Made by a program: the position numbers and the translations under genes. 64,000 bases of DNA from Fundicoccus sp052116145 (GTDB lineage Bacteria > Bacillota > Bacilli > Lactobacillales > Aerococcaceae), in NCBI RefSeq assembly GCF_052116145.1, contig NZ_JBQKLQ010000004.1, positions 1-64,000 on the forward strand, in the 5' to 3' direction. Below the pieces are notes generated by a model. That model was not told the DNA's origin. It worked only from the letters and a program-made list of their open reading frames with translations, and searched no databases. This document shows positions 43,341-51,986 of this stretch, piece after piece (position 1 is the stretch's first letter; each line of letters opens with the position of its first letter).

Positions 43341-43366
43341 AGAATAGTCTTTTAGGAGGGGTTCGT

Positions 43367-44266
43367 GTGACACAAGTTAAAAATCAACCAACGACTAAAC
43401 GGAGTGTTCTGTTACCGACTCTTTTATTTCTTTCGCCATCGCTTATTTTGTTAGTGGTGTTCTTTATCGGGCCGGTTATTATGACAGTTTTTTTCTCTTT
43501 TACCGACTTTTCTTTAACGGGTACCACAGCGCGAGAGGTTAGTTTTGTGGGCTTCGATAACTTTACCAATTTATTTAAAGATCACCGATTCTTTTCGTCT
43601 GTTAATGCCACGTGGATTTTTCTACTAGCCTCGGGAATTATCGGGCAACAGCTGTTAGGTTTCGTTGTGGCCTTTCTGATGCAACGTAAGAATAAACTCT
43701 TTCGCAAAGTGGTGGGGGCAACGATTATGGCTGGATGGGTGACACCTGAATTGATTGTGGCTATTTCATTTGTGACGCTTTTACATGATGGTGGAACGGT
43801 GAATGCATTGCTTGGAAGTTTAGGATTTAACCCTGTTTCTTGGTTATATGAGTATCCAATGATTTCAGTGGTTATCGCCAATATTTGGCAAGGATCGGCT
43901 TTATCAATGTTAATGTTTCAATCGGCCTTAGATAGTATTCCTGATGCCTTGTATGAAGCAGCTGAAATCGATGGCGCTGGGCCTTGGAAACGATTGTTGC
44001 ACGTCACTTTGCCTGTTATTAAAGGAACGATTTTTACTAATTTAGTGATTATTACTTTAAGTACGTTAGGCGTCTTTACATTACTGTACACAATGACCGG
44101 TGGCGGGCCAGTAGGGCGCACATCAACCTTACCGGTCTTTATGTATGAACAAGCTTTTGTTAATTATCGATTAGGTTATGGAACGGCGATTGCTTTAGTC
44201 ATACTTGTCTTTGGTATTCTGTTAAGTTTAATTTACATTCGCTTATTGCGTGTTAAGAATGATTAG
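43367..44266 (+). CDS. Carbohydrate ABC transporter permease (MalF-like)
   Basis: 299-aa inner-membrane permease with six helices. The cytoplasmic EAA loop (YEAAEIDGAGPWKRLLHVTLP, about 205-225) contacts the ATPase. GTG start behind AGGAGGGG. Pairs with the next permease, 11 nt downstream. No ATPase gene is nearby, so a shared MsmK/UgpC-type ATPase from elsewhere is expected. Confidence 0.93.
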   Translation: MTQVKNQPTTKRSVLLPTLLFLSPSLILLVVFFIGPVIMTVFFSFTDFSLTGTTAREVSFVGFDNFTNLFKDHRFFSSVNATWIFLLASGIIGQQLLGFVVAFLMQRKNKLFRKVVGATIMAGWVTPELIVAISFVTLLHDGGTVNALLGSLGFNPVSWLYEYPMISVVIANIWQGSALSMLMFQSALDSIPDALYEAAEIDGAGPWKRLLHVTLPVIKGTIFTNLVIITLSTLGVFTLLYTMTGGGPVGRTSTLPVFMYEQAFVNYRLGYGTAIALVILVFGILLSLIYIRLLRVKND

Positions 44267-44277
44267 GGGGGACAGAC

Positions 44278-45102
44278 ATGAGACAGAAGCAATATCAGCG
44301 TATAATTGGTTATGTAATATTGAGTCTAGTGGGCTTGCTCTTTGTCATCCCTTTATTATGGATTTTGTTGGCATCTTTTGATGAGAAGGCGACCCAAGTG
44401 CTGAAACTTCCAGCCAACGTGTTTTTCGGTAATTATGAGTCTGTGTTGGGTGATGTAAAAAATCAGACGGCCTTTAAAAATGGTCTGTTATTATCAGGAG
44501 GTCAAACACTATTAGTCGTAGTGCTTTCGATTCTTGCTGCTTACCCTTTATCACGCTTTAAATTACCTAATAAGCAGAAGGTGATGATGGGGATTCTATT
44601 TATGACTTCCTTGCCGATGACGGCAGTCATGGTACCGGTCTATCAATTATTTATTATGTTTAGGCTGACGGATTCTTTATTAGCCACGATGTTTTTCTTA
44701 ACGGCCTCTCAGTTACCTTTTGGTATTTGGATGATGAAGAACTTTATGGATGGCGTGTCGCCTGAATTGGAGGAAGCCGCATGGATTGACGGAGCCTCGA
44801 GGTTAGAAGGAATCAGACGGGTTATCTTACCACTAATGACACCAGGCGTATTTACAGTGGCAATATTTACATTTATAGGGAGCTGGGGCAATTTCTTTGT
44901 GCCTTATATTTTATTATCCTCACCGAGCAAGTTGCCGGCTTCAGTTACTTTGTATCAGTTCTTTGGCCAATACGGCTATGCCGCATATGGTCAATTGGCA
45001 GCCTACTCGGTTATTTATATGATGCCGACTTTTATTCTATATTACTTCGCCCAAAACCATATGTCCAAGGGTTTCACGATGGGTGGAGCGGCGAAGGGCT
45101 AA
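44278..45102 (+). CDS. Carbohydrate ABC transporter permease (MalG-like)
   Basis: 274-aa permease with six helices and the EAA loop LEEAAWIDGASRLEGIRRVILP (read from the ORF near residues 160-181; coordinates approximate). GGGGGGACAGAC precedes the ATG. The last 440 nt of the gene plus its terminator are repeated, in decayed form, at 48526-49036 beyond the flavoprotein gene. Closed by a hairpin at 45141-45175. Confidence 0.93.
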   Translation: MRQKQYQRIIGYVILSLVGLLFVIPLLWILLASFDEKATQVLKLPANVFFGNYESVLGDVKNQTAFKNGLLLSGGQTLLVVVLSILAAYPLSRFKLPNKQKVMMGILFMTSLPMTAVMVPVYQLFIMFRLTDSLLATMFFLTASQLPFGIWMMKNFMDGVSPELEEAAWIDGASRLEGIRRVILPLMTPGVFTVAIFTFIGSWGNFFVPYILLSSPSKLPASVTLYQFFGQYGYAAYGQLAAYSVIYMMPTFILYYFAQNHMSKGFTMGGAAKG

Positions 45103-45140
45103 GCTTTAGAAGGTGGATGTATGTTGATTAGTAAATGATG

Positions 45141-45175
45141 TACTGCGACTCGTAGCTGCGGGTGGCAGTATTTTT
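45141..45175 (+). terminator. Rho-independent terminator
   Basis: TACTGC...CTCG pairs with CGGG...GCAGTA and five T follow, 40 nt after the permease stop. Confidence 0.7.
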
Positions 45176-45797
45176 GTGTTCTTTTTCAGATAAATAGTCG
45201 TTTATATTCTGTATGAGAGTGGGTAATTGAGCTTTGTTTTTTCTTTAATCATGACGATGTTTCATTAGTCTGTGAGAATGGTTTTAGGGGGGATGCCAAG
45301 GGGAAGTGGCTTAGCTGTTTGTAGTCGGGAGCGTTACTTGTATAAGATGGCTTATATAATAGAAGGAAGATTTAAAAAAGCTATAAAAAGATGGTGGATT
45401 TTGGCTTTAGATTGAATCATTTAATGGATAGTGACACTGTTTAGCAATGCAGAAAGCCAGTTGACTGATCGGTCAATTTAAATGTTGGCCAACTATGAAA
45501 TAGGTCCTTGGTGAATAGTCTGATTACGGTAGGACAGGAGGAATTACTATTTTGCACTTTTTCTCATGTACTAGCTGGTTTAAGTCATTGACTGCTCTAA
45601 TAACATGACTGAAACAGGGAGTCGAGGTATTAGAATGTGATGCTGATTTTTAAGCTGAGCGAAGTAAATAAGCTTATAAGAAACATTTAAGTTGTTAATA
45701 TTTTGGATGGTAGGTGCTAATAAGCTTTGGTTGTTTATTTAATCACAATTCAATCGTGCTAATGAACCTAACAGCAAAGGTTATTTATAACAATAGT
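45176..45797. other. Non-coding stretch before the flavoprotein promoter
   Basis: About 620 nt, AT-rich, with no gene and no structure that I can support. Confidence 0.5.
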
Positions 45798-45811
45798 TGT
45801 AAGCGCATTCC
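45798..45811 (+). promoter_or_regulatory. cre-like site (CcpA) at the flavoprotein promoter
   Basis: TGTAAGCGCATTCC, one or two changes from the cre consensus, ending 9 nt before the -35 box. Confidence 0.6.
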
Positions 45812-45820
45812 GTATTTGTG

Positions 45821-45849
45821 TTGACAATTCAAGAACTTATTGTTACGAT
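45821..45849 (+). promoter_or_regulatory. Sigma-A promoter of the exported flavoprotein
   Basis: TTGACA (45821-45826), 17-nt spacer, TACGAT (45844-45849). The leader to the ATG is about 130 nt. Confidence 0.8.
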
Positions 45850-45986
45850 ATCATGTGAACAAGATAACAAGTGGGGGTTTTGTTTATAGGGTCATCAATT
45901 TAGCGGGAGTCACAGTCGTCGGGGTAACTATTGTTTTCATGTTGCTGAAAATTGAATGATAAAAAATTTAAGGAAGTGAAAGTTTA

Positions 45987-48293
45987 ATGAAAAAAGGAAA
46001 TAGTGGCAAGCAATTCAAGAAATACTTCTCGTGGTTGGTCAGTTTAATTGTCATGGTGCTCATCGGGCAATCGACACTCCCGTTCGCGAATTCCCAGGCA
46101 GAAGTTATGGCGACTGGAGCCAATCAACCGGCCAGCGAAGATATCGTGTGGGATTACGAGGCGGATGTCGTGGTAGTTGGTGCGGGCGCGTCAGGTTTGG
46201 CGGCGGCACTCAAGGCATTGGACGATGGGGCGTCGGTGCTTTTGGTCGAAGCCAACTTTGATGTCGGCGGGCATGTGGCCGTCAGTGAGGGACAATTTCA
46301 CTCGGGAGGCGGGACCGTTGATCAAGAGGCTTGGGAAATCGCAGACTCAGCTGACTTGTATTACTATGACCACACGCGTGGCAATTCGGTAAACTCGCGC
46401 TATAATGATCGCGATTACACACGCTCGATTGCGAATGCGATGGTCGAAACCTATGACTGGCTGATGGACAATGGGATTGTGACCTTGGACGTTGAGCCGC
46501 TGGTTCGTGCTTACTACCGTGATGGCGGTAATGACGGCGATAGCGTGGGACGGATGACGTACGTGGACGCCTCAGAGTGGGAGAATACCTATACGGGTAC
46601 GGAAGCCGCCGGGATTGGCATTAGCCGTCCTTTAGAACAAACGCTTCGTGAAGAAGGTGCGGAATTCTTGTTGAATTACCATATGGACAAAATATACCGT
46701 GATGGCATCTTTGAAGGCCAAGTGACGGGGATTCAAGCAAGTTATTCTCCAACGATTCTCCCAGGCGAAACCGAGCCTTTACAAAGCATGATGAGTGACG
46801 GCAATATTGAAGAATCCAATGAGCTTGTCAATATTAAAGCCAATAAAGCGGTAATTATTTGTACTGGTGGCTCGACAGGTAATGTTGAATTCCGGACAAT
46901 GTTAGATCCGCGTTTGGGTGAGTATATGGATGGCTTGGCTGGGATGCCTTTCTCTGATCAAGATGCATCTGGTGAATATGCGGCTATGGAAATTGGGGCT
47001 GCTTTAGGCAGTTTAGGTAATTATACAACGGTGGTTGGTGCAAATATTACGGCTCCGCAACGTTTTGGTACGCAATACGGTTATGGACGAGGCTGGACAG
47101 ATAAAAGTGTGATTTGGCCACTCGTTCGCACGAACGGCATTGTGCCAGATTATGACAGTCTGGTGATTGTTAATATGTTAGGTGAGCGAATTGGTAACGA
47201 AGATCAATATGCTTACGGTCAAATGGATACAGCACGTGAGCCTTTCTTTGACCAAGCCTTATCAGGCACGTTTGTTGACCTTGAAGGTGATGGCAATGCG
47301 GAAGCCTATGGTGGTCCTTTATGGGCGATTATGGATCAAGCAGCAGTTGAGCGTAATGGCTGGGATATCGACGGCGAAGGAGTTCTTGACTATGCGGAAG
47401 GTTATGCCTTTAAAGCCGATACTCTAGAAGAATTAGCGGCGATGGTGGTCAATAAATACCATGAAGAAGTCGAAATGGATGCAGAAACTTTGGTAGAAAC
47501 CATGACGCGTTATAATGGTTTTGTTGAAGCGGGTTATGATGAGGATTGGCAACGTGAAAAAACACTGGTTCATTCAATTGAAGAAGGACCCTTCTATGCA
47601 CTCTGGGCGACGCCAAGTATGCATGATACCTTAGCTGGTATTCGCGTTGATGGTAATATGCAAGTGATTGATATTTATGGCCAAACGATACCTAACTTAT
47701 TTGCGGCAGGTGAAGCGAGTGGTGGGATGCGTGTTCACGGTCTAGGTCGCGTCTTAACGAGTGGTTATATTGCGGGTAAATCTGCCGTTTCGGTTGATGA
47801 ATCTGGACTAGCAACTTCGGATACGAGTCTCAATCAAGACTTTGCGGGACAAGAAACCAACACTTTGACTAAAACGAATAAAGCCGAATACTTCTCACAA
47901 CGCAACTTGAGTCAAGCAGCCATGCCTCATTCTGAGAAAGTCGCAGAAATTGACGCTTGGTTAGCTAGTGATGAGAGTGAGCTTGAGGTGGAAGAAGCTG
48001 ATGCTGATGCTGAAGAAGGGCCGGCGGCGGATAATGTCTTTGAAGGACAATCCAATGATGGCTTTGGTGGACGTGTGAAAGTTCAAATTACTGTTGAAGG
48101 TGATCAAGTAGTTGATATTCAAATCACCGAACAATCCGAAACAGCTGGCATTGGGGTTGAAGCAATGAATGAGTTAGCCGAGCAGGCACTTGAAGCCCAA
48201 ACAGCTGAATTAGAAGTTGTCTCTGGGGCAAGTGTTTCTTCTAATGCCTTTATGGAAGCCTTGAATAACGCAATGGAAGCAGCTGGCTTGTAG
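45987..48293 (+). CDS. Exported fumarate-reductase-type flavoprotein (FAD_binding_2 + FMN_bind)
   Basis: 768-aa exported oxidoreductase. Signal peptide about 1-38 (SWLVSLIVMVLIGQST core, cleavage near NSQA/EV), no lipobox. FAD domain from about 57 with VVVVGAGASGLAAA, GGHVAVSEGQFHSGGGT and the C-terminal FAD block NLFAAGEASGGMRVHGLGRV. After an acidic linker (about 675-690) follows an FMN_bind domain with S746-G-A-S749, the covalent-flavin motif normally served by ApbE. Such extracellular reductases take electrons from membrane quinols and reduce fumarate, urocanate or other acceptors; the acceptor here is unknown. AAGGAAGTG precedes the ATG; cre-bearing promoter upstream, terminator downstream. 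Confidence 0.88.
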   Translation: MKKGNSGKQFKKYFSWLVSLIVMVLIGQSTLPFANSQAEVMATGANQPASEDIVWDYEADVVVVGAGASGLAAALKALDDGASVLLVEANFDVGGHVAVSEGQFHSGGGTVDQEAWEIADSADLYYYDHTRGNSVNSRYNDRDYTRSIANAMVETYDWLMDNGIVTLDVEPLVRAYYRDGGNDGDSVGRMTYVDASEWENTYTGTEAAGIGISRPLEQTLREEGAEFLLNYHMDKIYRDGIFEGQVTGIQASYSPTILPGETEPLQSMMSDGNIEESNELVNIKANKAVIICTGGSTGNVEFRTMLDPRLGEYMDGLAGMPFSDQDASGEYAAMEIGAALGSLGNYTTVVGANITAPQRFGTQYGYGRGWTDKSVIWPLVRTNGIVPDYDSLVIVNMLGERIGNEDQYAYGQMDTAREPFFDQALSGTFVDLEGDGNAEAYGGPLWAIMDQAAVERNGWDIDGEGVLDYAEGYAFKADTLEELAAMVVNKYHEEVEMDAETLVETMTRYNGFVEAGYDEDWQREKTLVHSIEEGPFYALWATPSMHDTLAGIRVDGNMQVIDIYGQTIPNLFAAGEASGGMRVHGLGRVLTSGYIAGKSAVSVDESGLATSDTSLNQDFAGQETNTLTKTNKAEYFSQRNLSQAAMPHSEKVAEIDAWLASDESELEVEEADADAEEGPAADNVFEGQSNDGFGGRVKVQITVEGDQVVDIQITEQSETAGIGVEAMNELAEQALEAQTAELEVVSGASVSSNAFMEALNNAMEAAGL

Positions 48294-48371
48294 GGATAGC
48301 AAGTGGACAGATTTGGTTTTCGAGGACTGGAAACTGAAAGCCTAGTGGTTTAGGTCAGTAATATAATATAT

Positions 48372-48417
48372 AACGAACCAATCTGTCGGAGGAATTCCGC
48401 AGGTTGGTTCGTTTTTT
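48372..48417 (+). terminator. Rho-independent terminator of the flavoprotein gene
   Basis: AACGAACCAA pairs perfectly with TTGGTTCGTT, followed by six T. Confidence 0.88.
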
Positions 48418-48525
48418 GGTGACGATTATTTTAATGTACCAACTGGAGAAGTGGGTTAATACGTTAGATAGTTTAACATGTCAACTGGATTGCTGAGTTA
48501 ACACGTTAAAAATAGAATCTGACTA

Positions 48526-48963
48526 GCTGTCGGATTCTTTACTAGCTACGATGATTTTCTTAACCGCGTCTCAGTTACCTTTTGGTATTTGGATGATGAA
48601 GAACTTTATGGATGGCGTATCGCCTGAATTGGAGGAAGCCGCCTGGATTGACGGAGCTTCGAGATTGGAAGGAATCAGACGGGTTATCTTACCGCTGATG
48701 ACACTTGGCGTGTTTACAGTAGCAATAGTTACATATATAGGCAGCTGGGGAAATTTCTTTGTGCCTTATATTTTATTATCCTCACCTAGTAAATTACCAG
48801 CATCAGTTACTTTATATCAATTCTTTGGCAAATACGGGTATGCCGCTTATGGCCAATTGGCAGCTTAATCGGTAATTAACATGATGCCGACCTTTATCCT
48901 ATATTATTTCGCCCAAAATCATATGTCCAAGGGCTTGACGATGAGTGGAGCGGCGAAAGGTTA
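48526..48963 (+). pseudogene. 3' fragment of a second MalG-like permease
   Basis: Homologous to 44664-45102, the second half of the intact permease, including the EAA loop. No start, and a Tyr codon has become TAA at about 48866-48868, after which the frame still matches to the old stop at 48961-48963. The homology goes on through the downstream hairpin to about 49036. A dead remnant that forms a direct repeat of about 0.5 kb around the flavoprotein gene. Confidence 0.88.
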
Positions 48964-49515
48964 AGCCTTAGAAGGTGGCTGTATGCTGACTAATAAAAGA
49001 TGAACTGTGACTCGTATTATGCGGGTGGCAGTTGTTTTTAACTGAGTTGCTGTCGTAGAATAAATGGTTAGACGCTTCATTGATTGAAGACATTACGAGT
49101 CAATTAATTTATTTGAGAAGACAACCGGTTAATTTATTTGAGGCCTTTAAATTCAATAAAAACACTAAGTCATTCTATGTATAATACACAGATGTGAAAA
49201 AACTCAAATATAAAACACATTAGTTCTTTTATTTCATTCTACTAGACCTTAATTTTACTGTCTAACTTAGTGTAGCCTAATCAAAAGAGAAACTTATAAA
49301 AGCTTGAAAGCTAGAATGAGACCGTGGGTTGAAAATAACGTTGGTCAACTAGTGGTTAGAGTCCTGCTAGTTATATGTGCGCCCCTTCGTTCGATTAGAG
49401 ACTATTGGCTCTGGGCGGTGGGGCTTGCGGCCTTTGTTTACGTTTAGTTTAGGTAATGATGATGCTTATTTTCCCTGAGTGATTATCTGAGAAGGCAAGA
49501 GGGTTATCTTGTTGA
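48964..49515. other. Non-coding stretch before the M-box promoter
   Basis: The first 70 nt repeat the permease terminator region. The remaining about 480 nt show no gene or clear motif. Confidence 0.5.
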
Positions 49516-49545
49516 TTAGACTTCAGTGGCTGGTTTAGGTATAAT
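49516..49545 (+). promoter_or_regulatory. Probable promoter of the M-box/mgtE transcript
   Basis: TTAGAC (49516-49521), 18-nt spacer, TATAAT (49540-49545), 25 nt before the riboswitch. Confidence 0.6.
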
Positions 49546-49570
49546 GGTTAAGTATGTTAATTAAATAGCC

Positions 49571-49722
49571 TTGTTAGGTGAGGCTACTGTATAGAGAAAT
49601 GCTGCTGCCCAGAAACATCCAAAGATGCCAATGGGTTAACAGGAACTTTCGAATTAAGGAAGTTTTTAATGCAGCTGGGGCTTCCCTATGCTATACAGAG
49701 CTAAAACTCGACGAAGAGGAGC
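49571..49722 (+). promoter_or_regulatory. M-box (ykoK) magnesium riboswitch
   Basis: The conserved series is present in order: TTAGGTGAGGCTACTGTAT, GCTGCTGCCCAGAAACATCC, CAAAGATGCCAATGGGT, TAATGCAGCTGGGGCTT, CCCTATGCTATACAGAGCTAAAAC. This is the M-box consensus, which binds Mg2+ and ends transcription when magnesium is plentiful. It is followed by a terminator and mgtE, so the expected ligand, output and target all agree. Confidence 0.95.
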
Positions 49723-49750
49723 AGATTTTTTATGGGATCAGTCTATAGAT

Positions 49751-49777
49751 AAACACGCTCTTCGGGGCGTGTTTTTT
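49751..49777 (+). terminator. M-box expression-platform terminator
   Basis: AACACGCTC-TTCG-GGGCGTGTT with a stable TTCG loop and a T-run; it would form when Mg2+ is bound. Confidence 0.85.
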
Positions 49778-49902
49778 GTTTGGAAAATTCTAGGAGGTGA
49801 GGCGTATGGACCCCAGGCCGGATTCAATAAGGTGTTTATTTAAAGCATTAAATAGTAAAAAAGAAGGGTGCCAGGATGCACCTTCTGGAAGGATTGATTG
49901 AT

Positions 49903-51249
49903 ATGATGAATTACGAAGCAATTTTCAAAGCAGCCAAACATAACGAGCGTCAAACATTCCGGGAGCTATTCTTCCGGTTACACGTAAAAGACCAAATGGA
50001 TTTATTCCATGCGCTGTATCCCAAAAACAAACGTAAAATCGAAAATTTCTTATCGCCGAGTGAGTTTGCTAAATTATTCGAATGGATGACGCTGGACGAG
50101 CAGAGCGAGTTGTATGAAATTTTTACGGCGTCTTATATTAGCCAATTGTTGTCGCATATGGAAGGCGATAATGTGGTGAAGCTTTTGAATTATCTGCCAG
50201 ATTCAGACTCAAACATACTGCTGGATTTATTGCCGGCAGAAAAGCGATATATAATAGAAGAGTTATTGGCATTCGATCCGGAAACGGCTGGTTCAGTGAT
50301 GAACAAAAGCTTCTTGGTAGGCAAAGTTGAAGATACGATTAAGGTAACGGCAGAACGTGTACGAGGACTCGCTCAAGAAGTAGAAATGGTGTATTATATT
50401 TATGTCATTGACCAGGCGGGAAAGCTTAATGGAGTGGTCTCTTTGCGTGATTTAATTTTACATGCACAAGAGCAAACGCTAGGCGAAGTGATGATGACAC
50501 GCCTTGTGTCTGTGGATTCAAGCGCAGACCAAGAAGAAGCAACCAAATTGTTGCAAGACTATGACTTGGTGGCACTGCCTGTTATAAATACAGCGGGCAA
50601 GATGTTGGGGATTATTACGGTCGATGATGTGATGGATATTATTGTTGAAGAAACGACGGAAGACTTCAATGAATTTGCTGCGATTAGTAAATCTAAACAA
50701 CCTGTCTCGTCTGAAGAAACGACCTGGAGTATCGCGCGAGCGCGATTACCTTGGATAATTATTCTGATTTTCTTGGGAATGATTAGTGCGACGCTTATTA
50801 ATTCTTTTGAAGAAACGTTAAATGAAGTAGTCTTATTAGCTGCCTTTATTCCAATTATTATGGATTCAGCCGGTAATGTCGGCACGCAATCTTTAGCCGT
50901 AGCTGTGCGTAAGATTACCATCGGTGATAATCGTAAAGGTGAAAGTTTAGGCAAAGTCGTTTGGCAAGAATTCTTAGTCGGAGGAATTTTAGGTGCGGCA
51001 GCTGGCATGACGTTAAGTTTAGTTGTCGCGATTTTCTACGGCAATAGTTTATTGGCTGTTATTATCGGCGTTTCCCTATGGTTTACGTTGAGTATCTCAA
51101 CAGTGGTGGGTTCGGTGATTCCGATTCTAATTAACAAGTTGAAAATCGATCCAGCCGTTGCTTCAGGTCCATTTATTACGACCATCAACGATACCTTTGG
51201 TTTGATGATATACTTTAGTATCGCCACTCGGTTGTTGCATTTATTATAA
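49903..51249 (+). CDS. mgtE: Magnesium transporter MgtE
   Basis: 448-aa Mg2+ channel. Cytoplasmic N domain (about 1-120, superhelical, with LLDLLPAEKRYIIEELLAFDPETAGSVM at its end), a CBS pair (about 125-245: MMTRLVSVDSSADQEEATKLLQ, LPVINTAGKMLGIITVDDVMD), then five membrane helices with PIIMDSAGNVGTQSLAVAVR and the FGLMIYFSIA end. ATG at 49903 is well spaced from GGAAGGA; the ATG at 49876 would add nine residues. Controlled by the M-box upstream. Confidence 0.95.
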   Translation: MMNYEAIFKAAKHNERQTFRELFFRLHVKDQMDLFHALYPKNKRKIENFLSPSEFAKLFEWMTLDEQSELYEIFTASYISQLLSHMEGDNVVKLLNYLPDSDSNILLDLLPAEKRYIIEELLAFDPETAGSVMNKSFLVGKVEDTIKVTAERVRGLAQEVEMVYYIYVIDQAGKLNGVVSLRDLILHAQEQTLGEVMMTRLVSVDSSADQEEATKLLQDYDLVALPVINTAGKMLGIITVDDVMDIIVEETTEDFNEFAAISKSKQPVSSEETTWSIARARLPWIIILIFLGMISATLINSFEETLNEVVLLAAFIPIIMDSAGNVGTQSLAVAVRKITIGDNRKGESLGKVVWQEFLVGGILGAAAGMTLSLVVAIFYGNSLLAVIIGVSLWFTLSISTVVGSVIPILINKLKIDPAVASGPFITTINDTFGLMIYFSIATRLLHLL

Positions 51250-51986
51250 GCTTTGAGAGTAGTAGTGGGCGAGGGATTGAATCTTTAGTTAGATGTGTGG
51301 GATCTGTCATCAGTCGCTTTATTAGCAATCGAAAGTCTGTGGCTTTCACCAAGAATCGCTTGATTAGTAAGCCAGGGTCTTAGCGTGTTTGCCTATCATT
51401 CATCATGAGCTTATCGTTTAAAAACAGATACACACGCACCCTTTATAGGCTTCGATGTCTTGTGGAAATGATAAGACATCAATAGATGATTACCGTGTAA
51501 GACTAATTCTGCCTGTCCTAATGATTAATAGACCTTTCATAAGAAGCACCCTCCAGACAATTGGAGGGTGCTTCTTTTTTTGGTGGGGGTGGGATTTAGC
51601 AAAATTTTGATAGTCAAAGACTCTTACTGAGTCTTCGTTTCTGTTTGTTTTCTTAGCCAATATCCAAAACTGTGTGTCGTTTCAAAAGGTGATAAATAGT
51701 CGAACTAGGCGATGATCTTTAATGAAGAAGTTAGGTGTGTGTTGTTTTATTAGCGTTCTTAATCTTCCGCCCGTTCATTCGTATAGCTGCTAATCGTGTG
51801 GGAGGTGGAAGGCGCTGCGTTAAATTTCGGTTAGTTTAGGTGGAGCGGTTACTTATTTTCCCTAAAGGAGTGTTTTTTACTGGGGTGAGTTCATTTCCTA
51901 AAACGCTTTCTTTTACTGTGTGAAAAGCTTATGATTAATGATAGAGTGTGTGCCTATTAGTTTATATAGATGAAGGGAAGAAGCGA
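51250..51986. other. Intergenic region with terminator and cre-like site
   Basis: About 740 nt without a gene. It holds the mgtE-side terminator (51542-51581) and a cre-like CTAAAACGCTTTCT at 51898-51911 about 75 nt before the response regulator. Confidence 0.5.
51542..51581 (+). terminator. Strong rho-independent terminator
   Basis: AGAAGCACCCTCCA and TGGAGGGTGCTTCT form a perfect 14-bp stem around GACAAT, followed by a T-run. It lies 290 nt after mgtE. Confidence 0.85.

Noticed and set aside
48551..48868. 105-aa permease as a separate gene
   Set aside because: It is the middle of a permease with no start and a premature stop; listed as a pseudogene.
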